Assembly (NCBI GenBank): GCA_005878995.1
Contig: VBME01000148.1
Span: 1-24,962 of the forward strand
Length of the DNA: 24,962 nucleotides
Direction of reading: 5' to 3'
From: Methanobacteriota archaeon
Lineage (GTDB): Archaea; Thermoplasmatota; Thermoplasmata; RBG-16-68-12
This document shows, piece after piece, positions 7,443-14,513 of this stretch. Under the pieces are notes generated by a model. The model was not told the DNA's origin. It worked only from the letters and a program-made list of their open reading frames with translations, and made no database searches. The stretch's first letter is position 1. Each line of letters starts with the position of its first letter. A program made the position numbers and the translations under genes.

Positions 7443-8275
7443 AATCGTCGCTCGACGTGGCGCAGAACACTCTCGAAGATGGCCTTCCCGTCGCCGTACA
7501 TCGGGTCTCCGTCCGTCCGCCGAGTCCAGTCCGGGTGCAGGTGCCGGAAGAAGCAGCGCTCCGGGTGCGGCTGCACGCCGAAGACGTTCCCTTCCCGATT
7601 GCAGAGCCCCGCGATGTTGAACGTCGTCCCGCTCGGGTTCCACGGATACCCCGCATACTTCCCCCGGTCGTCCACGAACCGGAAGACGACCTGATCGTTG
7701 TCGATCAGTTCCTTCAGGATCCGCTTCTCCCGGTCGGCGGGGAAGAGGAGCTTGCCCTCGGCATGCGCGGAAATGAACGTGACGACCTGACCTTTTTTCA
7801 GGGTCCGGGTGAAGGCGCAGGACCCGCCGTTCTCCAGACGGAGGAGGCTCGGCCGGCACTCGTAATGGCTTGAGTCGTTCGTCGCGAGGACCGCCTCCGG
7901 GGCGTCGGTCATCACGCCGCCGAGGGCCGGGAGAAGACCCGCCTCGACGAGGACCTGGAAGCCGTTGCACACGCCGAAAACAGGCTTGCCGGCCTTCACG
8001 AATCCAACGAGGTCCTTCGCGAGCTTCGACCGAATACGGGCCGCGAAGATCGTCCCCGCACGGACGTAATCGCCCGCCGCGAAACCCCCCGGAATCATGA
8101 GGATATCGTAGTCGTCGACGTCGCGCCGCAACTCCGCAGGCGCGTCGCCCGTCAGCTGCTTCAGGTGGACCTTCTCCGCCTGCGCCCCCAGATGGCGGAA
8201 GTAGGCCACGGACTCGTCCTCGCAGTTCGTGCCCTCGATATAGACGACCGCGACCCGGATGTTCGAACGCTTCAC
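7439..8275 (-). CDS. purQ: Phosphoribosylformylglycinamidine synthase, glutaminase subunit
   Basis: 278 residues. Class I glutamine amidotransferase that feeds ammonia to PurL for FGAR to FGAM conversion in purine synthesis. Motifs: VAVVYIEGTNCEDE at the start, LMIPGGFAAGDYVRAG, the nucleophile Cys in FGVCNGFQVL, and the His-Glu pair in VQPHPERCF. The GTG start overlaps the purL stop as GTGA (8272-8275), fixing the start and indicating translational coupling; longer upstream frames are inside purL. It is slightly longer than bacterial PurQ (about 227), as is common for archaeal forms carrying extra loops around the SSHYECRPSLLRLEN region. The stop overlaps that of the convergent two-domain surface protein. 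Confidence 0.96.
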   Translation of the reverse strand: MKRSNIRVAVVYIEGTNCEDESVAYFRHLGAQAEKVHLKQLTGDAPAELRRDVDDYDILMIPGGFAAGDYVRAGTIFAARIRSKLAKDLVGFVKAGKPVFGVCNGFQVLVEAGLLPALGGVMTDAPEAVLATNDSSHYECRPSLLRLENGGSCAFTRTLKKGQVVTFISAHAEGKLLFPADREKRILKELIDNDQVVFRFVDDRGKYAGYPWNPSGTTFNIAGLCNREGNVFGVQPHPERCFFRHLHPDWTRRTDGDPMYGDGKAIFESVLRHVERRF

Positions 8276-10608
8276 GAGACCACCACCTGCTTCGGGATCG
8301 CCTCGCCCCACGCCTTCCGCATGCCCGGGATCGCGAGGGAGGTCCAGTGGCGGCCGCGTCCCAGGTGCAAGGACCGTCCGCCGGTCGTGCCAAGGTAGGT
8401 CGTCGGGATTCCTTCCATCACATGGGTGAATGCCTCGTACCGGTCCTTGGGGACTTCCGTGAGCCAGCGGCCGTTCGACTCGGAGAAGAGTTGCACGTCC
8501 CAGCGCATCGGGTCCATCGCGGTTGTCTTCAGATCCGCGCCGACGTCCCCTCCGAGACACATCTCCGCGGCCGCGATCGCGAGACCTCCGTGGCTCAGGT
8601 CATGCGCTGCGGCCACCGTGCCGGCCCGGATGGCGCGAAGGAGATGGTCCATCGACGCCCGTATGCCCAAGGGATCCACCGACGGAACGGGCCCGGTGCC
8701 GCCCCGAAGGCGCAAGTACTCGGACCCGCCGAGCTCGGCCTGAGTCGACCCAACCAGCACGACCGGATCGCCCGCTCGCTTGAAATCCGAGGTCACGCAC
8801 TTCCGCAGGTCCTCGACGATTCCAACGCCCAGGACGACCGGCGTCGGAGGACATGGGCCTCGAGTCGATTCGTTGTAGAACGATACGTTCCCGGAGGGGA
8901 TTGGAATTCCGAGTGCCTTCGCCGTTGTGCCGATTCCCCGCACCGCCTCGCGGAAATACCAGAGACGGTCCGGCTTCTCCGGGTTGCCGAAGTTCAAGCA
9001 GTTCGTCAGCGAATGTGGGTTCGCCCCGACGGCGACCAAGTTCCGGCACACTTCATCGACGGCCGTCGCCCCACCGAGATACGGATCGATCGCCGTGAAT
9101 TGGGGCGTCGAAGCGACCGCGATCGCGAGCGCCCGCCACGAGTCGATCCGAGGCCGGATCACGGAAGCGTCTCCATGGGCCGCCTTCCCCACGACCCCCT
9201 GGAGGGGCTTCAGCACCGTCGAGGCGCGGACCTCGTGATCGTACTGACGAATCACGTATTCCTTCGATGCGATGTTCGGGGCGCGAAGGAGATCGAGGAT
9301 CGTCGTCCGGTAATCGCGGGGCTCCCGAGGCAGCTTGAGATCCTGACTTGGGAGGGACGAAGGCGGACTCCATGATCGGGAGTATTCCGGCCCGCCGGTG
9401 TAGAACGGCAAGTCCATCTCGAGGACGACGGCCCCGTCGTAGCGGACGCGGCAGATCTTCTCCGGGATGACCCGCCCGATTACCGTCGCCGGGACATCGA
9501 AAAGGTCGAAGATTCGAAGAACCGGCTCGACATTTTCCGGCCGGACCGCGAGCATCATCCGCTCTTGGCTCTCCGAGACCCAGATCTCCCACGGCACGAG
9601 CCCCTCCTCCTTCAGCAACACCTTCTCGAGGTCCACCTCCGCGCCGAAGCCGCCCGCGAGGGCCATCTCGCCGATGACGCAAGACAGGCCTCCGCCCCCG
9701 AGGTCCTTGAGGCCGTCGAGGAGCCCGGCTTGCGCGGACTCGACGCACGCGTGGATCAGCGGCTCTTTTAGGATCGGATCGCCGAGCTGGACCGCGCCGC
9801 CCTCCCACGCCTCGACCGACTTGTCCGTCAGGTCGACGCTCGCGTACGTCACCCCGTGAATTCCGTCGCGCCCGGTCCGGCCCCCGGCGAGGATGAAGAC
9901 GTCCCGATCGGAGCCCACCCGGTTCCGGACAATCTGGGATTTCTTCCCGAAGCCGACGCACGCCACGTTGACGACGACGTTGCCGAGGTACCCCTCGTCG
10001 AAGACGATGCATCCGGCGACGGTCGGGATCCCGACGCGATTCCCGTAATCGCGGATTCCCGCGACGACCCCGCCGAAGAGGTATTTCGGATGCTTCGTCC
10101 CCCGCGGCAGTTTCTCCGTCGGAATGTCGAGGGGCCCGAAGTGAAGCGGGTCCGCGAGGGCGATCGGCTGGGCGCCCATCGCAAGGACGTCCCGCAGGAT
10201 CCCGCCGATCCCCGTGCTCGCCCCTCCGTACGGCTCGATCGCGGACGGATGGTTGTGGCTCTCGATCCGGAGTGCGTACGCGTGGTCCTCGTCGAACTCG
10301 ACGACGCCGGCGTCGCCCCGGTCGATCACGTACGGCGCCTGCACCGGGAAGATGAACTCCTTGAGGAACACCTTCGAGGACTTGTAGCAACAGTGCTCGG
10401 ACCAGGCCTGGCCCAAACTCTGGAGTTCGACGTCGGTCGGGTCCCGGCCGATCCCGCGGAAGTAGGATTGGATACGCCCCATTTCATCGACGCTGAGCGC
10501 CAAGCCCATCGAATCGCTGATCCGCGAGAGCTCCCTCGGCGAGGCATCCTTCAGGATGACGTCATGCAAAGGGAACGGGAGGGGCCGTCGCCGGATCCGC
10601 TCGCCCAA
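8272..10608 (-). CDS. purL: Phosphoribosylformylglycinamidine synthase, synthetase subunit
   Basis: 778 residues by the start used here. ATP-dependent FGAM synthetase of the small (PurSQL) type. Visible motifs: WSEHCCYKSSK near residue 70, RIESHNHPSAIEPYGGASTG (nucleotide site), GGRTGRDGIHG, the mid-protein DLGGGGLSCVIGEMA, and the C-terminal half with NCLNFGNPEKP, SGNVSFYNES and AAHDLSHGGLA. Catalytic His in ESHNHP is present. TTG 10608 is preferred because a TATA region at 10637-10649 lies about 30-40 bases upstream; TTG 10569 is an alternative and would remove 13 residues. It is first in a purL-purQ operon, while purS is encoded 2.2 kb away, and all three would form one complex. Confidence 0.96.
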   Translation of the reverse strand: MGERIRRRPLPFPLHDVILKDASPRELSRISDSMGLALSVDEMGRIQSYFRGIGRDPTDVELQSLGQAWSEHCCYKSSKVFLKEFIFPVQAPYVIDRGDAGVVEFDEDHAYALRIESHNHPSAIEPYGGASTGIGGILRDVLAMGAQPIALADPLHFGPLDIPTEKLPRGTKHPKYLFGGVVAGIRDYGNRVGIPTVAGCIVFDEGYLGNVVVNVACVGFGKKSQIVRNRVGSDRDVFILAGGRTGRDGIHGVTYASVDLTDKSVEAWEGGAVQLGDPILKEPLIHACVESAQAGLLDGLKDLGGGGLSCVIGEMALAGGFGAEVDLEKVLLKEEGLVPWEIWVSESQERMMLAVRPENVEPVLRIFDLFDVPATVIGRVIPEKICRVRYDGAVVLEMDLPFYTGGPEYSRSWSPPSSLPSQDLKLPREPRDYRTTILDLLRAPNIASKEYVIRQYDHEVRASTVLKPLQGVVGKAAHGDASVIRPRIDSWRALAIAVASTPQFTAIDPYLGGATAVDEVCRNLVAVGANPHSLTNCLNFGNPEKPDRLWYFREAVRGIGTTAKALGIPIPSGNVSFYNESTRGPCPPTPVVLGVGIVEDLRKCVTSDFKRAGDPVVLVGSTQAELGGSEYLRLRGGTGPVPSVDPLGIRASMDHLLRAIRAGTVAAAHDLSHGGLAIAAAEMCLGGDVGADLKTTAMDPMRWDVQLFSESNGRWLTEVPKDRYEAFTHVMEGIPTTYLGTTGGRSLHLGRGRHWTSLAIPGMRKAWGEAIPKQVVVS

Positions 10609-10636
10609 CCCGTCGCCTCATCGCAGACAGCCGCCC

Positions 10637-10649
10637 GCGATACATTATG
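10637..10649. promoter_or_regulatory. TATA region between purL and the divergent MTHFR-like gene
   Basis: Minus-strand GCATAATGTATCG preceded by purine-rich GAGAAG (BRE-like) suits purL start TTG 10608. Plus-strand reading ATACATTATG would predict a start near 10670, about 20 bases before ATG 10692. No second A/T-rich element is seen in the 83-base spacer, apart from a weak GTTCAAGTA. Confidence 0.45.
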
Positions 10650-10691
10650 CTTCTCATCCTTCAGAGAATGTTCAAGTAGGCCGAGTCCCCC

Positions 10692-11648
10692 ATGCGGGCG
10701 CGCATGCAACGTCCGTTTCGCGAGCGCCTCGCATCCGTCCCGGTCGTGTTGGAGATCGTCCCGCCGGGGAGGAGGGCGAGCGAGAAGGCGGTCACGTCCT
10801 TCGTCGATCGACTGCGGGAGGCGATGCTCTCCCTCCGGACTCTCGACGCAATCAACATCCCAGAGGTCCTCGATGAGAACCACGCGGGCCAGCCGTTCTA
10901 TCGCGACATGGATCCGCGCGTCTTCGCGACGCTCCTGGGCGGTGACCTGCCCGCCGACACAATCGCGAACAAGGTCGTCGCCCACGTGCCGTCGCCGACC
11001 GCGCTCCGCCGGTGGATTCGCGAGTCGCTCGAGCGGTACCGCCTCCGAAACTTCGTGTTCGTCGGAGGGAACAGCAGCTGGGTGCGCTATCCGGGTCCAA
11101 CTGTCATCGAAGCGAACAAGATCCTTCGCGGTTCGACCCGCGGCCGGGACGACGTCTCCCTCGGGAACATCACGATCCCGGAGCGGGACCACGAGGTGGA
11201 CCGCCTCGTCGACAAAACGCGCGCGGGGTGCGACTTCTTCTCGACCCAGGTTCTCTTCGAGGCGGAGCCTATGGCGACGGTCCTCCGGGCGTACGGGAGG
11301 CGATGCGCGGCCCAAGGCCTGAAGCCCGCGACGGTCCTGTTGAGCTTCGCGCCCGTCTCCGACTACGCGGACCTCGAGTTCCTCGTGTGGCTGGGGGCCA
11401 CCGTTTCGCCGCGGACCGAGGAGGCGCTCCTCCCGGCTAAGAACGTGGCGCCGGGCCAGGCGTCCCTCGAGGTCGCGCGCACCCTGTGGTCCCACCTCTC
11501 CGCCGCCGCGGCGCAGTCGAGGCCGCCCGTGCCGCTCGGCGTGAACATCGAGGAGGTCTCCGCTCACAACTTCGACCTCGCGGTCCAGATGACCCGCGAA
11601 TTCCCGGCGTGGCAGGGCAAGGAAGTTCCGCGGTCGGGCGATGTTTAA
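10692..11648 (+). CDS. Methylenetetrahydrofolate reductase-like TIM-barrel protein
   Basis: 318 residues. The opening strand VPVVLEIVPP, the DAINIPEV strand, a central NFVFVGGNSS strand, an ILRG-LGNITIPER segment, and 'GCDFFSTQVLFEAEPMATVL' followed by a KPATVLLSFAPVSD strand follow the order of MTHFR (PF02219) barrels, where the FxTQ segment contacts flavin or folate. MTHFR reduces 5,10-methylene-THF to 5-methyl-THF. The protein is close in size to the flavin-independent mycobacterial type; whether it holds FAD cannot be judged. A folate cyclodeaminase in the window makes a folate substrate plausible, though archaeal relatives may use other pterins. ATG 10692 versus ATG 10704 is undecided. 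Stop codon TAA lies inside the TATA of the next gene. Confidence 0.6.
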   Translation: MRARMQRPFRERLASVPVVLEIVPPGRRASEKAVTSFVDRLREAMLSLRTLDAINIPEVLDENHAGQPFYRDMDPRVFATLLGGDLPADTIANKVVAHVPSPTALRRWIRESLERYRLRNFVFVGGNSSWVRYPGPTVIEANKILRGSTRGRDDVSLGNITIPERDHEVDRLVDKTRAGCDFFSTQVLFEAEPMATVLRAYGRRCAAQGLKPATVLLSFAPVSDYADLEFLVWLGATVSPRTEEALLPAKNVAPGQASLEVARTLWSHLSAAAAQSRPPVPLGVNIEEVSAHNFDLAVQMTREFPAWQGKEVPRSGDV

Positions 11649-11652
11649 ATAG
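11644..11652 (+). promoter_or_regulatory. TATA box of the AAA+ ATPase gene, overlapping the preceding stop codon
   Basis: TTTAAATAG includes the TAA stop (11646-11648) of the MTHFR-like gene. It predicts transcription from about 11675 and a leader of about 45 bases that carries the GGAGG site. Confidence 0.55.
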
Positions 11653-11707
11653 CCAGCCGAGTGTTTGCGCGCCGAGCATTTAGCGGGGTCGTCGCCCGAC
11701 TCGCTTC

Positions 11708-11712
11708 GGAGG
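11708..11712 (+). promoter_or_regulatory. Shine-Dalgarno site deciding the AAA+ start
   Basis: GGAGG, 7 bases before GTG 11720. TTG 11714 is in frame but only 1 base away, too close to be used. Confidence 0.7.
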
Positions 11713-11719
11713 TTTGTGG

Positions 11720-12739
11720 GTGGGCAAAGAGAACCGGGACGAATGGATTGTGAAATGCCCGAAGTGCGGCCGGATCCGCGAGTCGTGCCGCCACATCTCC
11801 CGGGATGACGTTCGCCGAATCCTCCGCCTCCTCGATGCCGGCGTCGAGGTCTACCAAGCCGACGACGATCGGGAGCCGCCGGAGTCCCACGTCCATGAGC
11901 CGCCGCGACCCGTGGCCCAAGCGGTCCAACCGCGTTTCACGCTCAAAGACATCGTCCTGGCGGAGACGACCCGAGAAGGATTGCTCGACGCGCTCACGGA
12001 ACTCCGCCACAAGGGCCTGATGTACCGCCGCTGGGGGCTCAAGAAGGTCCTGAAGAAGACGAAGGGGCTCACGCTCCTGTTCGCCGGACCCCCCGGGACG
12101 GGCAAGACGATGGCGGCCGAGGCGATTGCGAGCGAACTCGGGCGACCGTTGCACGTGGTGAACTACGCCCAGCTCGAGAACATGTGGGTCGGGGAGACGG
12201 AGAAGAACATCGAGCACGTGTTCCACACGGCGCTCGACGCCGGCGCGGTCCTGTTCTTCGACGAGGCCGACGCGGTGTTCCAGCGGCGGAGCTACATGGC
12301 GACGCCTTGGATGAACCGGGACGTCAACGTCCTCCTCGCGCAGATGGAGAACTACCCCGGAGTCATCGTCCTGGCCACGAACCTGGCGAAGGTGATGGAC
12401 CGCGCCCTCGACCGGCGGATTGACATCGCGGTCGAATTCCCGATGCCGGACGCCCCGATGCGCCGCATGATCTACGAGCATCTGGTTCCCAAAGAAGCGC
12501 CGCTCGCCAAAGGCGTCGACTTCGAAAGTCTCGCTCAGAAGTACGCGCTCAGCGGCGGTTCGATCCTCAACGTGGTTCGCCAGGCGATGCGGACATCGCT
12601 GCGCCGCGGGAAGCGGCATCGCATCACGATGGACGACTTCATCCGTGCGGCCGACCGCGAGGTGAAGAAGTCTCTCTTGACGTCCGCGGACCACCTGCAG
12701 GCCCCGCCTCGCCGCGAGCGCATCGGTGGATACGCCTGA
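11720..12739 (+). CDS. AAA+ ATPase with N-terminal Cys/His (zinc-like) motif
   Basis: 339 residues. Residues 13-25 carry CPKCGRIRESCRH, a C-x2-C-x6-C-x-H cluster that may bind zinc. A hydrophilic linker (about 45-70) leads to one AAA module: Walker A GPPGTGKT (123-130), pore-loop-like MWVGETEKN, Walker B VLFFDEAD (177-184), sensor-1 LATN (219-221), and the arginine-finger region ALDRRIDIAVEFP. The C-terminal helical lid shows LSGGSILNVVRQAM (sensor 2-like). It resembles classical (FtsH/proteasomal/Cdc48-like) AAA domains but has neither a protease nor a second AAA domain, so I infer an unfoldase or remodelling factor with unknown client. Own promoter and ribosome site; convergent with purS. 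Confidence 0.85.
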   Translation: MGKENRDEWIVKCPKCGRIRESCRHISRDDVRRILRLLDAGVEVYQADDDREPPESHVHEPPRPVAQAVQPRFTLKDIVLAETTREGLLDALTELRHKGLMYRRWGLKKVLKKTKGLTLLFAGPPGTGKTMAAEAIASELGRPLHVVNYAQLENMWVGETEKNIEHVFHTALDAGAVLFFDEADAVFQRRSYMATPWMNRDVNVLLAQMENYPGVIVLATNLAKVMDRALDRRIDIAVEFPMPDAPMRRMIYEHLVPKEAPLAKGVDFESLAQKYALSGGSILNVVRQAMRTSLRRGKRHRITMDDFIRAADREVKKSLLTSADHLQAPPRRERIGGYA

Positions 12740-12750
12740 GGCATCGTCCA

Positions 12751-12766
12751 TCCGTCGAGAGACGGA
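12751..12766 (+). terminator. GNRA-type hairpin after the AAA+ gene
   Basis: TCCGTC-GAGA-GACGGA: a perfect 6-bp stem closed by a GAGA tetraloop, 12 bases after the stop codon; GTC/GAC flanks could extend it past small bulges. No T run follows, so it may stabilise the 3' end rather than terminate. Confidence 0.4.
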
Positions 12767-12782
12767 CGACCGTCGTCGTTCG

Positions 12783-12800
12783 TACCTCTACTTAGAGGTA
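12783..12800. repeat. Perfect 18-bp inverted repeat between convergent genes
   Basis: TACCTCTA-CT-TAGAGGTA has 8-bp arms around 2 bases, too tight for a stable hairpin without opening inner pairs, so it looks more like a protein-binding dyad. It lies 44 bases after the AAA+ stop and 40 bases beyond the purS stop. The rest of 12740-12839 holds only the hairpin above. Confidence 0.5.
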
Positions 12801-12839
12801 TGAAGTCCGTTCGGCTCGCTCCCGTTGTCGCGTGGCGCC

Positions 12840-13085
12840 TCATCGTTCGATCGAGATCGCATAGTCGTGGATTACGGGATTCGCCAAAAGTCGGCGGCAC
12901 ATCTCCTCCACTTGCTTACGGGCAGCTTTCGCGTCCGTCCCTTCCAGTTCGATCAGGAATAGCTTCGAGCTGCGTACTCTTCGAACGTCCGAGAATCCGA
13001 GGAGCTTTAGGGCTTTGTGAACGTTGTCCCCTTCCGGGTCCGTGACGCCTTTCTTCAGATGGATTTCCACTCGGACCTGGACCAT
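12840..13085 (-). CDS. purS: Phosphoribosylformylglycinamidine synthase, PurS subunit
   Basis: 81 residues, the usual PurS size. Typical features: VRVEIHLKKGVTDPEGDNVHKAL, the LGFSDVRRVRSSKLF strand-turn, and the end 'LLANPVIHDYAISIE'. PurS dimers bridge PurL and PurQ in the FGAM synthase complex. It lies 38 bases downstream of two CARF-like regulator genes on the same strand, not beside purLQ, and I see no convincing TATA of its own, so it may be read from the regulator promoter. ATG 13085 gives the expected N-terminus with no plausible alternative. Confidence 0.95.
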   Translation of the reverse strand: MVQVRVEIHLKKGVTDPEGDNVHKALKLLGFSDVRRVRSSKLFLIELEGTDAKAARKQVEEMCRRLLANPVIHDYAISIER

Positions 13086-13123
13086 GGCCTCGCCCCGCCG
13101 ACGCGGGCATCGGCTCCCCGTTC

Positions 13124-13753
13124 TTAGCCCTTTTTGGCCGCGGGCCGGAGATGGTCCCGGAAGAGCGGGAACCGCGAAGACGGCTGGACCTCGACCGTTC
13201 CCTGCCCCGTGACCAGCTCGATGAGGCCTTTTGCTGCAAGCGACCGCACCGCGGCGTGGGCCGTCCGCCGTGCCAGTCCCCGCGCGGAAGCCGTCGCGAC
13301 CAAACGATCATACAGGACGGGCCGTCGTAGCAGGTCGGCAACCGCGCGCTCCGCGGGGGAGAACGCTTCCTCGAGCCGTATGCCGCGAAGGACCGGAAGG
13401 CGCACCGGATCGGGGTCGCAGTACCACGCCTCAATGCCTTCCTGAAACGCGGCGAGGATCGCGGCGTTCGTCAAGGTTTTCGGTCCACCGCTCGCACTGA
13501 TCCGGACGGGGCCATCGCGGGATGCCTGCGCGATCGTCTCGCGAATCGATGCGAGAGACGCCGCGAGATCGAACGGCTTGACGCCGACGGCTTGGAGGTC
13601 CGGCTCCAGTGCCTTGAGTCGCCGGAACCCGGGAGATCGGAACGTGTCCCGACCCGCGACGACGACCAAGCGATCGTACGGCATGAGCCGCAACGCCGGG
13701 AGGACGTGACGCTCGTCGAACCCCATCGTCGCGATCAACGTCCGATCGGACAC
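13124..13753 (-). CDS. CARF-like sensor with C-terminal winged helix (Csa3-like), copy A
   Basis: 209 residues. The N-terminal Rossmann-like half begins TLIATMGFDERHVLPAL, the first strand and helix of Csa3-type CARF domains, and includes ISASGGPKTLTNAAILAAF (residues 85-103), the glycine-rich ligand loop before a long helix. Residues from about 130 form a winged helix (SPAERAVADLLRRPVLY, then ARRTAHAAVRSLAAKGLIEL). CARF domains bind cyclic oligoadenylates or related nucleotides in type III CRISPR signalling; in wHTH fusions they act as regulators. No Cas gene or repeat array is visible here. The GTG start is 4 bases after the stop of copy B, so both are one operon. The CARF call is by motif and fold order, not a database match. 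Confidence 0.7.
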   Translation of the reverse strand: MSDRTLIATMGFDERHVLPALRLMPYDRLVVVAGRDTFRSPGFRRLKALEPDLQAVGVKPFDLAASLASIRETIAQASRDGPVRISASGGPKTLTNAAILAAFQEGIEAWYCDPDPVRLPVLRGIRLEEAFSPAERAVADLLRRPVLYDRLVATASARGLARRTAHAAVRSLAAKGLIELVTGQGTVEVQPSSRFPLFRDHLRPAAKKG

Positions 13754-13757
13754 GCGG

Positions 13758-14393
13758 TCACCCGACGAGCAGTTCCATCGCGGGGGCGGGCTTCACGATC
13801 AAGCGTCGCGCGTCGTTCGGGTCCTCACGGCGCTCGATGGCCCCTTTTTCCTCGAGCTCGCGGAGGTGGTGGTTCATCGTGGCCTTGTGGACGCCGAGCG
13901 CCCGCGCCAACGCCGTCTCCGTGAAATCCTTCTCCCGGTTCTTCACGAGGAACCCTAGGACCTCCCGCTGCCGTGGGGTGAGACCTTCTCCGTACGTGAT
14001 CCGGAGGAGCGGGAGCGGGATTTCGCGGTACGTCTCGTCGTGGACATAGGTCGCGGGGATGCCTTCGAGGATACACACGAGGAGCGCGGCGCTGCTCATC
14101 AGCCGAGTCCCGCCCGCGATGTTGAACCGCAGCTCCGCCCCGGCGGCCCGCTCCTTCCGGACGTCCCCGCGGATCTGGCTTGCGACCTGGAGCAAGTCGT
14201 ACGCGTCGGTGACCTCGGCCGCGCTCGCCGGGACACCCAGGGACCGGCAGAACTCGATCACCTTCGACCGAGCGTCTCGGCTCTTCACGTGGTCGCTGTG
14301 GTAGAACTGCACCCGCTCGAGATTCTCCGTCGAGCGAATCGTGGGGACGAGGCTTTGCGGCCTCCACCCGAGCGTGCCGAACAAGACCGTCAT
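13758..14393 (-). CDS. CARF-like sensor with C-terminal MarR/ArsR-type winged helix, copy B
   Basis: 211 residues. N-terminal strand TVLFGTLGWRPQSLVPTIR, a second-strand 'VQFYHSD', and FNIAGGTRLMSSAALLVCIL (residues 90-109) give the same architecture as copy A; AGGTRLM occupies the ligand-loop position of SGGPKTL. The C-terminal half (138-211) is a clear winged helix: LTPRQREVLGFLV, TETALARALGVHKATMNHHL as recognition region, and LEEKGAIERRE as wing. Sequence between the copies is strongly diverged outside these motifs, so this is an old duplication or heterodimer partner. A minus-strand TATA-like TTCTTATCG at 14424-14432 lies about 35 bases before ATG 14393. Related to Csa3/HFX_2341-type regulators by layout; ligand and targets unknown. 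Confidence 0.7.
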   Translation of the reverse strand: MTVLFGTLGWRPQSLVPTIRSTENLERVQFYHSDHVKSRDARSKVIEFCRSLGVPASAAEVTDAYDLLQVASQIRGDVRKERAAGAELRFNIAGGTRLMSSAALLVCILEGIPATYVHDETYREIPLPLLRITYGEGLTPRQREVLGFLVKNREKDFTETALARALGVHKATMNHHLRELEEKGAIERREDPNDARRLIVKPAPAMELLVG

Positions 14394-14423
14394 CGTGTCT
14401 GGACCGGGTCAGTCCATGCCGAC

Positions 14424-14433
14424 GATAAGAAGA
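14424..14433 (-). promoter_or_regulatory. Possible TATA box of the CARF-CARF-purS cluster
   Basis: Minus-strand CTTCTTATCG about 35 bases before ATG 14393, leaving a leader of roughly 10 bases. Confidence 0.35.
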
Positions 14434-14470
14434 TTGTTCTGTCGAATGTCTTCTGGCCTCGGTCGAAACC

Positions 14471-14478
14471 ATTTTATC
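14471..14478 (+). promoter_or_regulatory. TATA box of the bacterial-PH protein gene
   Basis: ATTTTATC predicts a transcript start near 14500, downstream of ATG 14490, and so argues for ATG 14514 as the true start, with GGAAGGG 7-13 bases upstream of it. Confidence 0.5.
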
Positions 14479-14513
14479 GACCTCCTCAGATGAATGCCGC
14501 GGAAGGGTTGTCC

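Noticed and set aside
7439..10608. Frameshift or gene fusion between purL and purQ
   Set aside because: The longer purQ frame extends into purL, but the GTGA overlap gives a normal separate start and both proteins are complete.
13086..14393. CRISPR array or Cas genes next to the CARF-like regulators
   Set aside because: I looked for regularly spaced direct repeats on both sides and found none; neighbouring genes are purS and a PH-domain membrane protein.
14490..14513. ATG 14490 as start of the PH-domain protein
   Set aside because: It lies only about 12-15 bases from the TATA, upstream of the likely transcript start; ATG 14514 has an SD-like GGAAGGG.
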